From positions 3,100,001 to 3,164,000 of the forward strand of contig NZ_CP108476.1 of the NCBI RefSeq assembly GCF_036226465.1: a stretch of DNA of 64,000 nucleotides, written 5' to 3'. The notes beneath the pieces are model-generated. The model was not told where the DNA came from and ran no database searches. It saw nothing but the letters and a program-made list of their open reading frames with translations. This DNA is from Kitasatospora sp. NBC_01250. GTDB taxonomy: Bacteria > Actinomycetota > Actinomycetes > Streptomycetales > Streptomycetaceae. The position numbers and the translations under genes are program-made. This document shows, piece by piece, positions 22,798 through 32,420 of this stretch. Each line of letters opens with the position of its first letter. Position 1 is the stretch's first letter.

Positions 22798-23982
22798 GTG
22801 TCCCTCTACGACGACGCTCTCGCGCTGGCCCCGGACCTGGTCCGGCTCCGGCACGACCTGCACCGCTTCCCCGAGCTGGGCCTGGCCCTGCCGCGCACCC
22901 AGGAGCGGGTGCTGCAGGCCCTCGACGGCCTGCCGCTGGAGGTGAGCCTGGGCGCGTCGCTGAGCTCGGTCACCGCGGTGCTGCGCGGCGGCAAGCCGGG
23001 CCCGGCGGTGCTGCTGCGCGGCGACATGGACGGCCTGCCGGTCGCCGAGAAGGCCCCGGTGCCGTTCGCCGCCGCCAACGGCGCCATGCACGCCTGCGGA
23101 CACGACCTGCACACCGCCATGCTCGCGGGCGCCGCGCAGCTGCTGGCCGCACGGCGCGAGCAACTGCACGGCGACGTCGTGTTCATGTTCCAGCCCGGCG
23201 AGGAGGGGTGGGACGGCGCCGGCGCCATGCTGGCCGAGGGCGTGCTGGACGCGGCCGGCCGACACCCCGTCGCCGCCTACGCCCTGCACGTGGCGACGGC
23301 CATGCCGCACGGGGAGTTCAGCTCCCGGCGCGGACCCATCATGGCCGCCTCCGGTTCGCTGAACGTCACGGTCCACGGTGCGGGCGGCCACGGCTCGGTG
23401 CCGCACCGGGCCAAGGACCCCATCCCCGCGGCCTGCGAGATGGTCACCGCGCTGCAGACCATGGTGACCCGCCGGTTCGACGTGTTCGACCCGGTGGTGG
23501 TGACCGTCGGGCTGATCCAGGCCGGCACCCAGCGCAACATCATCCCCGAGACCGCCTACTTCGAGGCGACCGTGCGCGCCTTCTCCGCCGAGGCGGAGTC
23601 CAAGGTCGCCGACACCACGGTGGAGCTGATCCGGGCCATCGCGGCCGCCCACGGCCTGCGGGCCGAGGTCGAGTACCTCCCCCAGTACCCGGTGACCGTG
23701 AACGACGGGGCCGAGACCGACTTCCTGGCGGACACCGTCCGGGAGGTCTTCGGCGAGGAGCGCTACCAGGCGATGCCGAACCCGATGACCGGGTCGGAGG
23801 ACTTCTCCCGGGTCCTGGACGCCGTGCCGGGCTCGTACGCCTGGCTCGGCGCCGCCCCGAAGGGGGTCGACCCGGAGGACCTGCCGCTCAACCACTCGCC
23901 CTACGCGGAGTTCGACGACGCGGTGCTCCCGGACGGCGCCGCGCTCTACGCCGAACTCGCCACCCGCCGCCTCGCGGCCTGA
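22798..23982 (+). CDS. M20D-family amidohydrolase (hippurate/IAA-amino acid hydrolase type)
   Basis: 394 residues from GTG 22798 after CGGAG. Metal and active-site motifs of the M20D family: RGDMDGLPVAEK (about 75-86), HACGHDLHTAML (about 98-109), FQPGEEGWDGAGAM with the catalytic Glu pair, the His in ALHVATAMPHG, and the C-terminal GSEDFS plus NHSPYAEFDD. Cytosolic, no signal peptide. Such enzymes cleave N-acyl or peptide amide bonds; the substrate here is unknown. An NTF2-like gene follows 18 bases on, so they form an operon. Confidence 0.92.
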   Translation: MSLYDDALALAPDLVRLRHDLHRFPELGLALPRTQERVLQALDGLPLEVSLGASLSSVTAVLRGGKPGPAVLLRGDMDGLPVAEKAPVPFAAANGAMHACGHDLHTAMLAGAAQLLAARREQLHGDVVFMFQPGEEGWDGAGAMLAEGVLDAAGRHPVAAYALHVATAMPHGEFSSRRGPIMAASGSLNVTVHGAGGHGSVPHRAKDPIPAACEMVTALQTMVTRRFDVFDPVVVTVGLIQAGTQRNIIPETAYFEATVRAFSAEAESKVADTTVELIRAIAAAHGLRAEVEYLPQYPVTVNDGAETDFLADTVREVFGEERYQAMPNPMTGSEDFSRVLDAVPGSYAWLGAAPKGVDPEDLPLNHSPYAEFDDAVLPDGAALYAELATRRLAA

Positions 23983-24000
23983 ACAGGAAGGACCACAGCC

Positions 24001-24327
24001 ATGACCGACCCCCGCGAGGTCGTCGAGCAGCAGCTCGCCGCCTACAACAGCCACGACATCGACGCCTTCGTCGCCACCTACGCCGAGGACGTCGTGATCA
24101 ACCGGCGCACCGGCAGCCCGCTGCAGGGGCATCAGGCGCTGCGCGACACGTACACCGGACAGTTCGCCGAAGGCCGCTGCCGGGCGGAGATCGTGGGACG
24201 GCTCACGGAGGGCGACTGGGTGGTCGACCACGAGGTCGCCCACGGCCTGGCCGACGAGCCGCTCCGCGTGCTGGTGGCCTACCGGGTGCGCGAAGGCCTC
24301 ATCGACCGCGTCGACTTCCTCGGCTGA
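24001..24327 (+). CDS. NTF2-like (SnoaL-type) protein
   Basis: 108 residues from ATG 24001 with AGGAAGGACC upstream. Cone-fold pattern: VVEQQLAAYNSHDIDAFVATYAEDV, GHQALRDTY, then strands EGDWVVDHEVAHGL and RVLVAYRVREGLIDRVDFL. Such domains act as small-molecule isomerases/hydrolases or as binding proteins. Its place directly after the amidohydrolase suggests a linked substrate. Confidence 0.88.
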   Translation: MTDPREVVEQQLAAYNSHDIDAFVATYAEDVVINRRTGSPLQGHQALRDTYTGQFAEGRCRAEIVGRLTEGDWVVDHEVAHGLADEPLRVLVAYRVREGLIDRVDFLG

Positions 24328-24329
24328 AC

Positions 24330-24371
24330 ACGGCGGCCGGCCGGGCCCCGAGGAGCCCGACCGGCCGCCGT
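24330..24371. terminator. Bidirectional terminator between convergent genes
   Basis: ACGGCGGCCGG-C-CGGGC pairs with GCCCG-A-CCGGCCGCCGT, one mismatch, right after the NTF2-like stop. Confidence 0.8.
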
Positions 24372-24439
24372 CGGCAACAGCCGTCCGCAGCAGCCGCCCC
24401 CGCCGGCCGCTGCCACGTCATCCGTTCCTTCCCCGGCCG

Positions 24440-25204
24440 CTACTTCTTCAGCCGCGACGAGGAGAGGATCGACACCACGTGCGCGGGCACCAGCACCCAC
24501 ACGATCGCCGTGACCACGATCACGGCGACCTTGGTGGCCCGCAGGTCACCGCGCGCCTGGTCGACCACCGCCGCGACCAGCAGCAGCAGGGTGCACTCGA
24601 TCCCGTTGCAGAGCCGGTGCAGCTGGACGCCCGAGGCCAGCCGCCGCAGCCGGGCGATCCCGGAGGAACGCGGCACCACCGACTGGTCGGTGGCCTTCGC
24701 CAGTCCGCTGTCCGAGCGCGCCACGTGCACCAGGTCGGAGGAGGCCTTGAGCAGCAGCACGCCGACGGCGGCCGACATCCCGGCCACCAGGTACGGCGAG
24801 AGCCCGAGCGAGGAGGCCCGGAAACCCATGCCGATCATCACCGCGGCGTCCGCCAGATAGGCGCCGAGCCGGTCCAGGTAGACCCCGAGCGGGCTGAACT
24901 GCTGGCGCCAGCGGGCGACTTCACCATCGACGCAGTCGAGCAGCAGGTAGAGCTGCATGAACAGGACGCAGAGCACCGCCCCGGTCAGCCCCGGGATCAG
25001 CAGCGCGGCGCCGGAGAGCACGCCTGCGACCACCATCACACCGGTGATCTGGTTCGGCGACCAGCGCGTGTCCAGCATCAGCCGGGTGACCCGCAGCGAG
25101 ACGGAGCGCATGTAGAGCCGCCCGGCCCAGTGTTCCGCCCTGCTGTCGAGCTTGCCCGGCGGGTGGATCACACCGCGCAGTTCTTCGAGTTGGACCCTGC
25201 TCAT
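24440..25204 (-). CDS. CDP-alcohol phosphatidyltransferase family membrane protein, altered D4 residue
   Basis: 254 residues from ATG 25204 with several transmembrane helices. The CDP-OH-P signature (D-x2-DG-x2-AR-x8-G-x3-D-x3-D) is present as DCVDGEVAR, eight residues, then GVYLDRLGA. The last Asp, held to be the catalytic base, is Ala. The opening VQLEELRGVIHPPGKLDSRAEH and the later VPRSSGIARLRR fit the actinobacterial subgroup of unknown lipid product. Monocistronic between convergent terminators. It transfers a phospho-alcohol from a CDP donor if active. Confidence 0.85.
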   Translation of the reverse strand: MSRVQLEELRGVIHPPGKLDSRAEHWAGRLYMRSVSLRVTRLMLDTRWSPNQITGVMVVAGVLSGAALLIPGLTGAVLCVLFMQLYLLLDCVDGEVARWRQQFSPLGVYLDRLGAYLADAAVMIGMGFRASSLGLSPYLVAGMSAAVGVLLLKASSDLVHVARSDSGLAKATDQSVVPRSSGIARLRRLASGVQLHRLCNGIECTLLLLVAAVVDQARGDLRATKVAVIVVTAIVWVLVPAHVVSILSSSRLKK

Positions 25205-25379
25205 GCTGTCTCCGTGTCTGGCCGAAGATCCGCCCGGCCGCTGCGGCCGCGAACGTGATCAGCGCAAGCCTAGGGAACAACGCGAGCGCAAACGACCCGG
25301 CCCCCGCTGCTGGCCCGCTCCTCCCCCGAACCTGCACCGCCGCAGCTCCCCGCCCCGGCCGCGCCCGCACCGAACACGA

Positions 25380-25411
25380 CTGCGGCGGAGCCGAATCCGA
25401 CTCCGCCGCAG
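25380..25411 (-). terminator. Terminator of the proline catabolic operon
   Basis: A perfect 11-base stem CTGCGGCGGAG / CTCCGCCGCAG, 17 bases past the proline dehydrogenase stop. Confidence 0.8.
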
Positions 25412-25427
25412 CTCGACCACCGGCTGA

Positions 25428-26357
25428 TCAGCCCCGCGTCGCCATCGCGCGCAGGAAGAAGGTCAGGTTGGCCGGACGCTCGGCCAGGCGGCGCATGAAG
25501 TAGCCGTACCACTCCTGCCCGTACGGCAGGTACACCCGCATGGTGTTGCCGGCCTGGGCCAGGCGCAGCTGCTCCTCGGGGCGGATGCCGTAGAGCATCT
25601 GGTACTCGAAGCTGTCGCGGGCGCGGCCGTTCCACTCGGCCAGCTGGCCGGCGATCTTGATCATGTTGGGGTCGTGCGAGGCGATCATCGGGTAGCCCTC
25701 GCCCGCCATCAGCACCTTGAGGGCGCGGACGTAGGCCAGGTCGACGTCGTGCTTGCCCTGGAAGGCGACCGACTCGGGCTCCTTGTAGGCGCCCTTGCAC
25801 AGCCGGACCCGGGAGCCGGCCGCGGCGAACTCCTTGCAGTCCTCCTCGGTACGGCGCAGGTAGGCCTGCAGCACCACGCCGAGCCACGGGAAGTCGGCGC
25901 GCAGCTCGCGCGCGATCGACAGGGTGGAGTCGGTGGTGGTGTGGTCCTCCATGTCCAGGGTGACCGTGGTGCCCGCGTCGGCCGCGGCCTCGCAGATCCG
26001 CCGGGCGTTCTCCAGCGCGATCTTCTCGCCGTCCACCGGGAGGAACTGGCCCACCGCCGAGAGCTTGACCGAGACCTCGGCGCCCGCCGCCAGGCCGGTC
26101 TCCTTCAGCGCGGCGAGCAGGTGCTCGTACGCCTCGGCCGTGCCGGCCGCCTGCGCGGCGTCCTTGGTGTCCTCGCCGAGGTGGTCGAGGGTGACCTTGC
26201 GGCCGGTGGCGACCAGGTCGTCGCAGGCGGTCACGGCGTCGTCGAGCAGCTCGCCGGCGACGAAGCGCTCGACTATCGCGTGGGTCGGCGGGAACTTCTC
26301 CACGACGGTGCGCACCTGCGGCGAGCGCGACGCGGCAAGGAGGGCGGAACGGAGCAT
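25428..26357 (-). CDS. Proline dehydrogenase (PutA/ProDH-type, monofunctional)
   Basis: 309 residues from ATG 26357 after CCAGGAG. FAD-dependent TIM-barrel enzyme that oxidises L-proline to pyrroline-5-carboxylate at the membrane. Visible signatures: VTLDHLGEDT, VSVKLSAVGQ, TLDMEDHTTTDSTL, LGVVLQAYLRRTEED, RVRLCKGAYKEPE (FAD/substrate Lys-Gly-Ala), SHDPNMI, FEYQMLYGIRPEEQ and MRVYLPYGQEWYGYFMRRLA with the proline-binding arginines. It lies 127 bases downstream of pruA and shares its operon. Confidence 0.95.
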   Translation of the reverse strand: MLRSALLAASRSPQVRTVVEKFPPTHAIVERFVAGELLDDAVTACDDLVATGRKVTLDHLGEDTKDAAQAAGTAEAYEHLLAALKETGLAAGAEVSVKLSAVGQFLPVDGEKIALENARRICEAAADAGTTVTLDMEDHTTTDSTLSIARELRADFPWLGVVLQAYLRRTEEDCKEFAAAGSRVRLCKGAYKEPESVAFQGKHDVDLAYVRALKVLMAGEGYPMIASHDPNMIKIAGQLAEWNGRARDSFEYQMLYGIRPEEQLRLAQAGNTMRVYLPYGQEWYGYFMRRLAERPANLTFFLRAMATRG

Positions 26358-26484
26358 CGGTACTCCTGGATCACAGGGTGTGGGGGAGGAAGAGAGGGGT
26401 GGGGCGGCGGCCGAGGGTCGGGCCGCCGCCCCGGGAGGTGAGGTCGGCAGGAGGAGAGGACCTCGGGGTGTGACTGACGGACCG

Positions 26485-28113
<1,629 letters not shown>

Positions 28114-28300
28114 GAGCGCGCGCTCTCCTTCGAGTCGTGGGGGACGGCCAGTGCGGGGGTCACACGCGGGCCATGGAGGAACGTTAAGCCGCGGGCCGGA
28201 CCACGATGGTTGGCCAGGCGGCTAAAGTCATCCGTACGGCATTGTCCGAGTGGATGAACATCACGCAGCCCGCGCGGCAACACCCCGAAGGAGGCCCCGG

Positions 28301-29941
28301 ATGCCCGCTCCCGGCCTCCCCGTCCCCGGCCTCCCGCTCCGCGGCATCCCGCTGCGCCAACTGCTGATGTCGCTCGGCGAGCCGCTGGTCGAGCTGCAGG
28401 CCGCGCCGGCCGGACTCGACGTGCTCGTCCAGGACGTGGCGATCCTCGACCCCGAGGACCCGGCCACCGCCAACCCCGGCGAGCTCATCCTCGCCATCGG
28501 CGCCCGCGGCCGGGCCGCGCTGCCCGCGCTGCGCGCCGCCGGACGCGCCAGGGCCGCCGCCGTCGCCGTCAAGCTGGACGCCCCGGGGCAGGCCGACGCG
28601 CTGCGCGAGGCGGCCACCGAGGCGGGCGTGGCGCTGCTCTCGGTGCGCCGCGAGACCCGCTGGGAGCACCTGGACGCGCTGGCCAGGGCGGTCATCGGCG
28701 GCCCGGACGCACCGGAGAGCGCCGAGAATCCGTCCTCGGGCTCCGGCACCGGCGACCTCTTCTCGCTGGCCCAGACCACCGCCGTGCTGACCGGCGGCAT
28801 CGTCTCCATCGAGGACACCTCCAGCCGGGTGCTCGCCTACTCCCGCTCGGCCGACTCCGACGAGGTGGACGACCTGCGACGGCTGTCCATCCTGGGCTGG
28901 CAGGGGCCCGAGCCCTACCTGTCCAAGCTCCGCGAGTGGGGCATCTTCCAGCACCTGCGCACCTCGGACACCGTGATCGCGGTCGAGCCGCACCCGGAGC
29001 TGGGCCTGCGCCGGCGCCTGGCGATCGGCATCCGGGCCGGTGCCCAGCCGCTCGGCACCATCTGGGTCCAGGAGGGCTCGCAGCCGCTCACCGGACAGGC
29101 CGAGCAGGCGCTGGTCGGCGCGGCCCGGGTGGCCGCCGCCCAGCTGATGCGCCGCCGGCGCGAGGTCTCCGCGGACGTCCGGCTGACCCAGACCCTGCTC
29201 ACCGGACTGCTGGAGGGCAGCACCGGACCGCAGTCGCTGGCCACCCACCTCGGCCTGCACCAGCACCGCCCGGCCACCGTGCTGGGGTACGCGGCCGTCG
29301 GTGCGGACCTCAACCGCAGCGAGGTGACCGGGCTGATCTCGGTGCACGCCGCCGCCCGCCACCGCGGTGCGCTGCTGGCGCCCATCGACACCCGGATCTA
29401 CGTGCTGCTGCCCGAACTGCCCGCCGGCCTGCCGATGGCCACCGTGCGGGCCTGGGCCCAGGAGGTGGTGGACGCCGCCCGCGACCACCTCGGCGTCGAG
29501 CTGCGGGCCGCGATCGGCAGCACCGTCAACGGGCTGGGCGCGGTGCCCGCCTCCCGCGCCCAGGCGGACCGGATCCTGGACGCGATGGGGCGCGGCGGCG
29601 TGGTGCCCGAGGTCGCCGCGCTGATCGACGTGCAGGCCGAGGTGCTGGTCAGCGAGGTGCTGGCGCTGCTCCAGGAGCGCCCGGCGCTGCGCGACCCGCG
29701 GCTGTCCGCGCTCACCGAGTACGACGCGCGGCACGGCACCCGGCTCGCCGAGTCGGTGCTGGCCTGGCTGGACGCGCTGGGCGAAGTACGGGTGGCCGCA
29801 CAGGCGTTGCACATCCACCCCAACACCCTGCGCTACCGGGTGCGCCGGGCCGAGCAGTTGACCGGCATCGACCTCGCCCAGCCGCAGCAGCGGCTGCTGG
29901 CGATGCTCCAACTGCGGCTCCCCGCCGACGAGGAGCAGTAG
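28301..29941 (+). CDS. PucR-family regulator of proline catabolism
   Basis: 546 residues from ATG 28301 behind GAAGGAGG; the frame opens earlier at 28250 but without a ribosome site. The N-terminal PucR-like sensor domain (about 10-140) and middle GGDEF-like CdaR block (ATVLGYAAVGADLNRSEV...) are followed by the C-terminal helix-turn-helix VRVAAQALHIHPNTLRYRVR and a closing LLAMLQLRL. It is divergent from pruA-proline dehydrogenase, the arrangement in which PucR proteins activate proline use in streptomycetes. It probably responds to proline. Confidence 0.92.
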   Translation: MPAPGLPVPGLPLRGIPLRQLLMSLGEPLVELQAAPAGLDVLVQDVAILDPEDPATANPGELILAIGARGRAALPALRAAGRARAAAVAVKLDAPGQADALREAATEAGVALLSVRRETRWEHLDALARAVIGGPDAPESAENPSSGSGTGDLFSLAQTTAVLTGGIVSIEDTSSRVLAYSRSADSDEVDDLRRLSILGWQGPEPYLSKLREWGIFQHLRTSDTVIAVEPHPELGLRRRLAIGIRAGAQPLGTIWVQEGSQPLTGQAEQALVGAARVAAAQLMRRRREVSADVRLTQTLLTGLLEGSTGPQSLATHLGLHQHRPATVLGYAAVGADLNRSEVTGLISVHAAARHRGALLAPIDTRIYVLLPELPAGLPMATVRAWAQEVVDAARDHLGVELRAAIGSTVNGLGAVPASRAQADRILDAMGRGGVVPEVAALIDVQAEVLVSEVLALLQERPALRDPRLSALTEYDARHGTRLAESVLAWLDALGEVRVAAQALHIHPNTLRYRVRRAEQLTGIDLAQPQQRLLAMLQLRLPADEEQ

Positions 29942-29951
29942 CGCCGCTCCA

Positions 29952-29973
29952 GCCGCTCCGACCCCGGAGCGGC
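29952..29973. terminator. Bidirectional terminator
   Basis: GCCGCTCC-GACCCC-GGAGCGGC lies between the convergent pucR-like and 29997-31337 genes. Confidence 0.7.
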
Positions 29974-29996
29974 CCGGCACCTCAGTGCGCGCCGCC

Positions 29997-31337
29997 TCAG
30001 TGCGCGCGCTCCCGGCGCCACCGCTCCCAGGCCGCCAGCCAGAGCCGCTCGGCCTGCTCGACCGCCTCCGGCCCAAGCCCCCGGCTGGCGACCAGCTCCG
30101 CCCACGCCGCCTGGGCCGGCAGGCTCGGCACCTGACTGGCGAAGACGGTGTAGCGGATCAGCTCCTCCAGCGCGTCCCGGCCCGCCTGGCCGCCGACCAG
30201 CCACTCCACCCGCTCGGCCAGCGCCAGCAGGTGGGCGACCATCAGCCCGACCGCCTCGCCCGCCTCGGCCCGGTCCTCCCCGGCGTAGCGCATCTGCTGG
30301 CGGATCGCCGCCTCCCACTGCTCGGGCGGCTCGGCCACCCGCAACCGGCGCGGCAGCTTGGTGCGGCCGCAGGAGAGCCGGTGCGCCCGGTGCGCCATCG
30401 CCCGCTCCACGCTGAACTCCAGCAGCGCCCGGTGCGCGTCCATCCCGGTCAGCGCCAGCCGGCTGCGCTGGGCCTGGGCCACCCGCGCCAGCCGGCGGTC
30501 CCGCACCTGGCGCAGCAGCGCGGTGCGGCCCACCGTGAAGCGCTCGTAGTCGTCGTGCCGCAGGTGGCTCAGCTCGATGTCGGCGGGTCCGATGCCGCGG
30601 CCGCAGATCAGCACCACCGAGCCGTAGACCAGCAGCCGCCCGGCCCACACCGTCCTGGCCTGCGCCGACGGGCCGTTGCCCGCGCCGCGTTCCTCGTGGA
30701 TCTGCACGGCGACCGGCTCGCCCTCCACGCTGATCCACTCGCGCATCGCCCGCACCTGGCCCGGGCTGTCGCCCTCGTCGATGCCGAGCTGCTCGTAGAC
30801 CCGGTCGCGCTCGCGCTCCACCAGCTCCTCCAGCTCGGGCAGCGGGGTGTAGCGCTGCACGCCGGGCTGGTAGGTGCGCACGGTGACGTACGGGCCCTCC
30901 AGCGAGGTCCAGTCGCCGGAGCGCAGCTCGACCCAGCAGAGCTCGCCGCCCGCACTCTCGCAGCCGGTCATCGCATCGCTGTCCACGGCCGGCGCCGCAC
31001 CGCCCGCCACCGGCTCGGCGGCCTCCTGCGGCAGCGGCGCCCGAACCTGCGCGACCCCGCGCGCACCGCGCCCGGCCCGGTTCACGCTGTACACCAGGAA
31101 GTCGAGCTCCTCGAAGACCGCGACCGGGTCGAGGCCCTGCTCCTGGTCCCGCTCGGTCAGCGCCCGCAGGGCGTCGTCGTCCGGCTCCGCGGCCCAGCTC
31201 CCGCTGCTGATCGTCACCTTCGCCGCACCCCCGCGGTTTCGCCCTCGTCCGGTCCCGCGGCCGACCGCGGGCCGGGGGGTATCCGGCAGGTCGGACCGCG
31301 TCCGCCCACGATACGTGCGCGTGACCTGCGGGGCCAT
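29997..31337 (-). CDS. Conserved streptomycete hypothetical protein
   Basis: 446 residues from ATG 31337, after GAGGGAAGCTG; a GTG in front of VTISSGSWAAEPDDDA would shorten it by 40. The N-terminal 40 residues are Arg/Gly-rich. Further on lie a beta-rich block (CWVELRSGDWTSLEGPYVTV, VEGEPVAVQIHEE, RLLVYGSVVLICGRG) and a helical C-terminal half ending RLWLAAWERWRRERAH. No signal peptide or membrane segment. I do not recognise a named family, only the streptomycete-wide conservation. Divergent from the VOC gene. Confidence 0.7.
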   Translation of the reverse strand: MAPQVTRTYRGRTRSDLPDTPRPAVGRGTGRGRNRGGAAKVTISSGSWAAEPDDDALRALTERDQEQGLDPVAVFEELDFLVYSVNRAGRGARGVAQVRAPLPQEAAEPVAGGAAPAVDSDAMTGCESAGGELCWVELRSGDWTSLEGPYVTVRTYQPGVQRYTPLPELEELVERERDRVYEQLGIDEGDSPGQVRAMREWISVEGEPVAVQIHEERGAGNGPSAQARTVWAGRLLVYGSVVLICGRGIGPADIELSHLRHDDYERFTVGRTALLRQVRDRRLARVAQAQRSRLALTGMDAHRALLEFSVERAMAHRAHRLSCGRTKLPRRLRVAEPPEQWEAAIRQQMRYAGEDRAEAGEAVGLMVAHLLALAERVEWLVGGQAGRDALEELIRYTVFASQVPSLPAQAAWAELVASRGLGPEAVEQAERLWLAAWERWRRERAH

Positions 31338-31449
31338 CAGCTTCCCTCGTACGGTTGGCAGATCGCCCGCTCCCTCCCGCCGCGCGGCGATCCGGCCTAA
31401 GGTGTCGCGCCACCATCCCGTACCCGGTGCCGCACCCCTGGACGCGGCC

Positions 31450-31455
31450 TAGGCT
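31450..31455 (+). promoter_or_regulatory. -10 element TAGGCT of a likely leaderless transcript
   Basis: TAGGCT ends 7 bases before the ATG of the VOC gene, so transcription would start at or next to the start codon. No Shine-Dalgarno sequence precedes that ATG. Confidence 0.6.
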
Positions 31456-31462
31456 GGACACC

Positions 31463-31918
31463 ATGACGAGCAGCGACGAGGGCGCCCCGCGGGTGCCCGC
31501 CCGGATCAGCATCATCACCCTGGGCGTGGCCGACCTGGCCGCCAGCACCGCCTTCTACCAGGCGCTGGGCTGGCGGCGCTCCACCGCCTCCACCCCCGAG
31601 ATCGCCTGGTTCCGCACCGCCGACTCGGCGCTCGGCCTCGTCCCCTCCGAGCAGCTGGCCGCCGACGCCGGCATCCCGGCGGGCGGCGAGCCGGCCTTCC
31701 GCGGCGTGACGCTGGCGGTCAACCTGGAGTCGCCCCGGGCGGTGGACGAGGCGTTCGCGGTCGCCGTGGCGGCGGGCGCCGGCGTGGTCAAGCCGCCGGC
31801 CGCCACCGACTGGGGCGGCTACGGCGGCTACTTCGAGGACCCGGACGGCCACCTCTGGGAGCTGGCCCACAACCCGTCCTTCGCGTTCACCGCCGACGGC
31901 CGGCTGGACCTGCCCTGA
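31463..31918 (+). CDS. VOC-superfamily (glyoxalase-like) protein
   Basis: 151 residues from ATG 31463. Two beta-alpha-beta-beta-beta modules: RISIITLGVADLAASTAFYQALGW, then FRGVTLAVNLESPRAVDEAF. The C-terminal GGYGGYFEDPDGHLWELAHNP carries the usual metal Glu. Such proteins are dioxygenases, glyoxalases or drug-binding proteins; the substrate is unknown. The stop overlaps the next gene. Confidence 0.88.
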   Translation: MTSSDEGAPRVPARISIITLGVADLAASTAFYQALGWRRSTASTPEIAWFRTADSALGLVPSEQLAADAGIPAGGEPAFRGVTLAVNLESPRAVDEAFAVAVAAGAGVVKPPAATDWGGYGGYFEDPDGHLWELAHNPSFAFTADGRLDLP

Positions 31919-32385
31919 AGACCGACTTCAACCACTACCGGCTGACCAGCGCCTGGCAGCTGCCCGCACCCGCCGCGCAGGTCTACCGGGTGCTGCGCGA
32001 GGTGGAGCACTATCCGCGCTGGTGGCCGCAGGTCCGCGAGGTCCGGCAGCTGGACGCCGACTCGGGGCGGCTGCGGATCCGCTCGGTGCTGCCCTACGAG
32101 CTGCTCCTCACCGCCACCGCGCGCCGCGAGGAGGCGGCCCCGGGCGGCCGGGGCGGGGTCCTGGAGGCCGCGCTGGCCGGCGATCTGGCCGGCTGGTCCC
32201 GCTGGACGGTGCGCCCGGACGGGCCCGGCGCCGCGCTGGCCGTCTTCGAGGAGGACGTGCGCGGCGGCCGGCCGCTGATGCGGCTGCTCGCGCTGCCCGC
32301 CCGGCCGCTCTTCCTCGCCAACCACGCGCTGATGATGCGCGCCGGCCATCGCGGCCTGCGCCGCTACCTGCTCGACGGCGGGTAG
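31915..32385 (+). CDS. SRPBCC (polyketide cyclase/START-like) protein, probable CTG start
   Basis: The fold needs the N-terminal strand KTDFNHYRLTSAWQLPAPAA and helix VYRVLREVEHYPRWWPQVRE, but no ATG, GTG or TTG lies in frame before GTG 31990, which would cut them off. CTG 31915 overlaps the VOC stop as CTGA, mirroring the common ATGA coupling, and is followed by LKTDFNHY. I therefore call the start there (156 residues). The C-terminal helix LMRLLALPARPLFLANHALM is typical of the family. Ligand unknown. Confidence 0.75.
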   Translation: MKTDFNHYRLTSAWQLPAPAAQVYRVLREVEHYPRWWPQVREVRQLDADSGRLRIRSVLPYELLLTATARREEAAPGGRGGVLEAALAGDLAGWSRWTVRPDGPGAALAVFEEDVRGGRPLMRLLALPARPLFLANHALMMRAGHRGLRRYLLDGG

Positions 32386-32401
32386 CGGCGCACGCCGTCC
32401 T

Positions 32402-32420
32402 GCGGCAGCCCTACTGCCGC
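32402..32420. terminator. Short hairpin between convergent genes
   Basis: GCGGCAG-CCCTA-CTGCCGC spans the stop codon of the minus-strand gene and serves both convergent genes. Confidence 0.55.
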
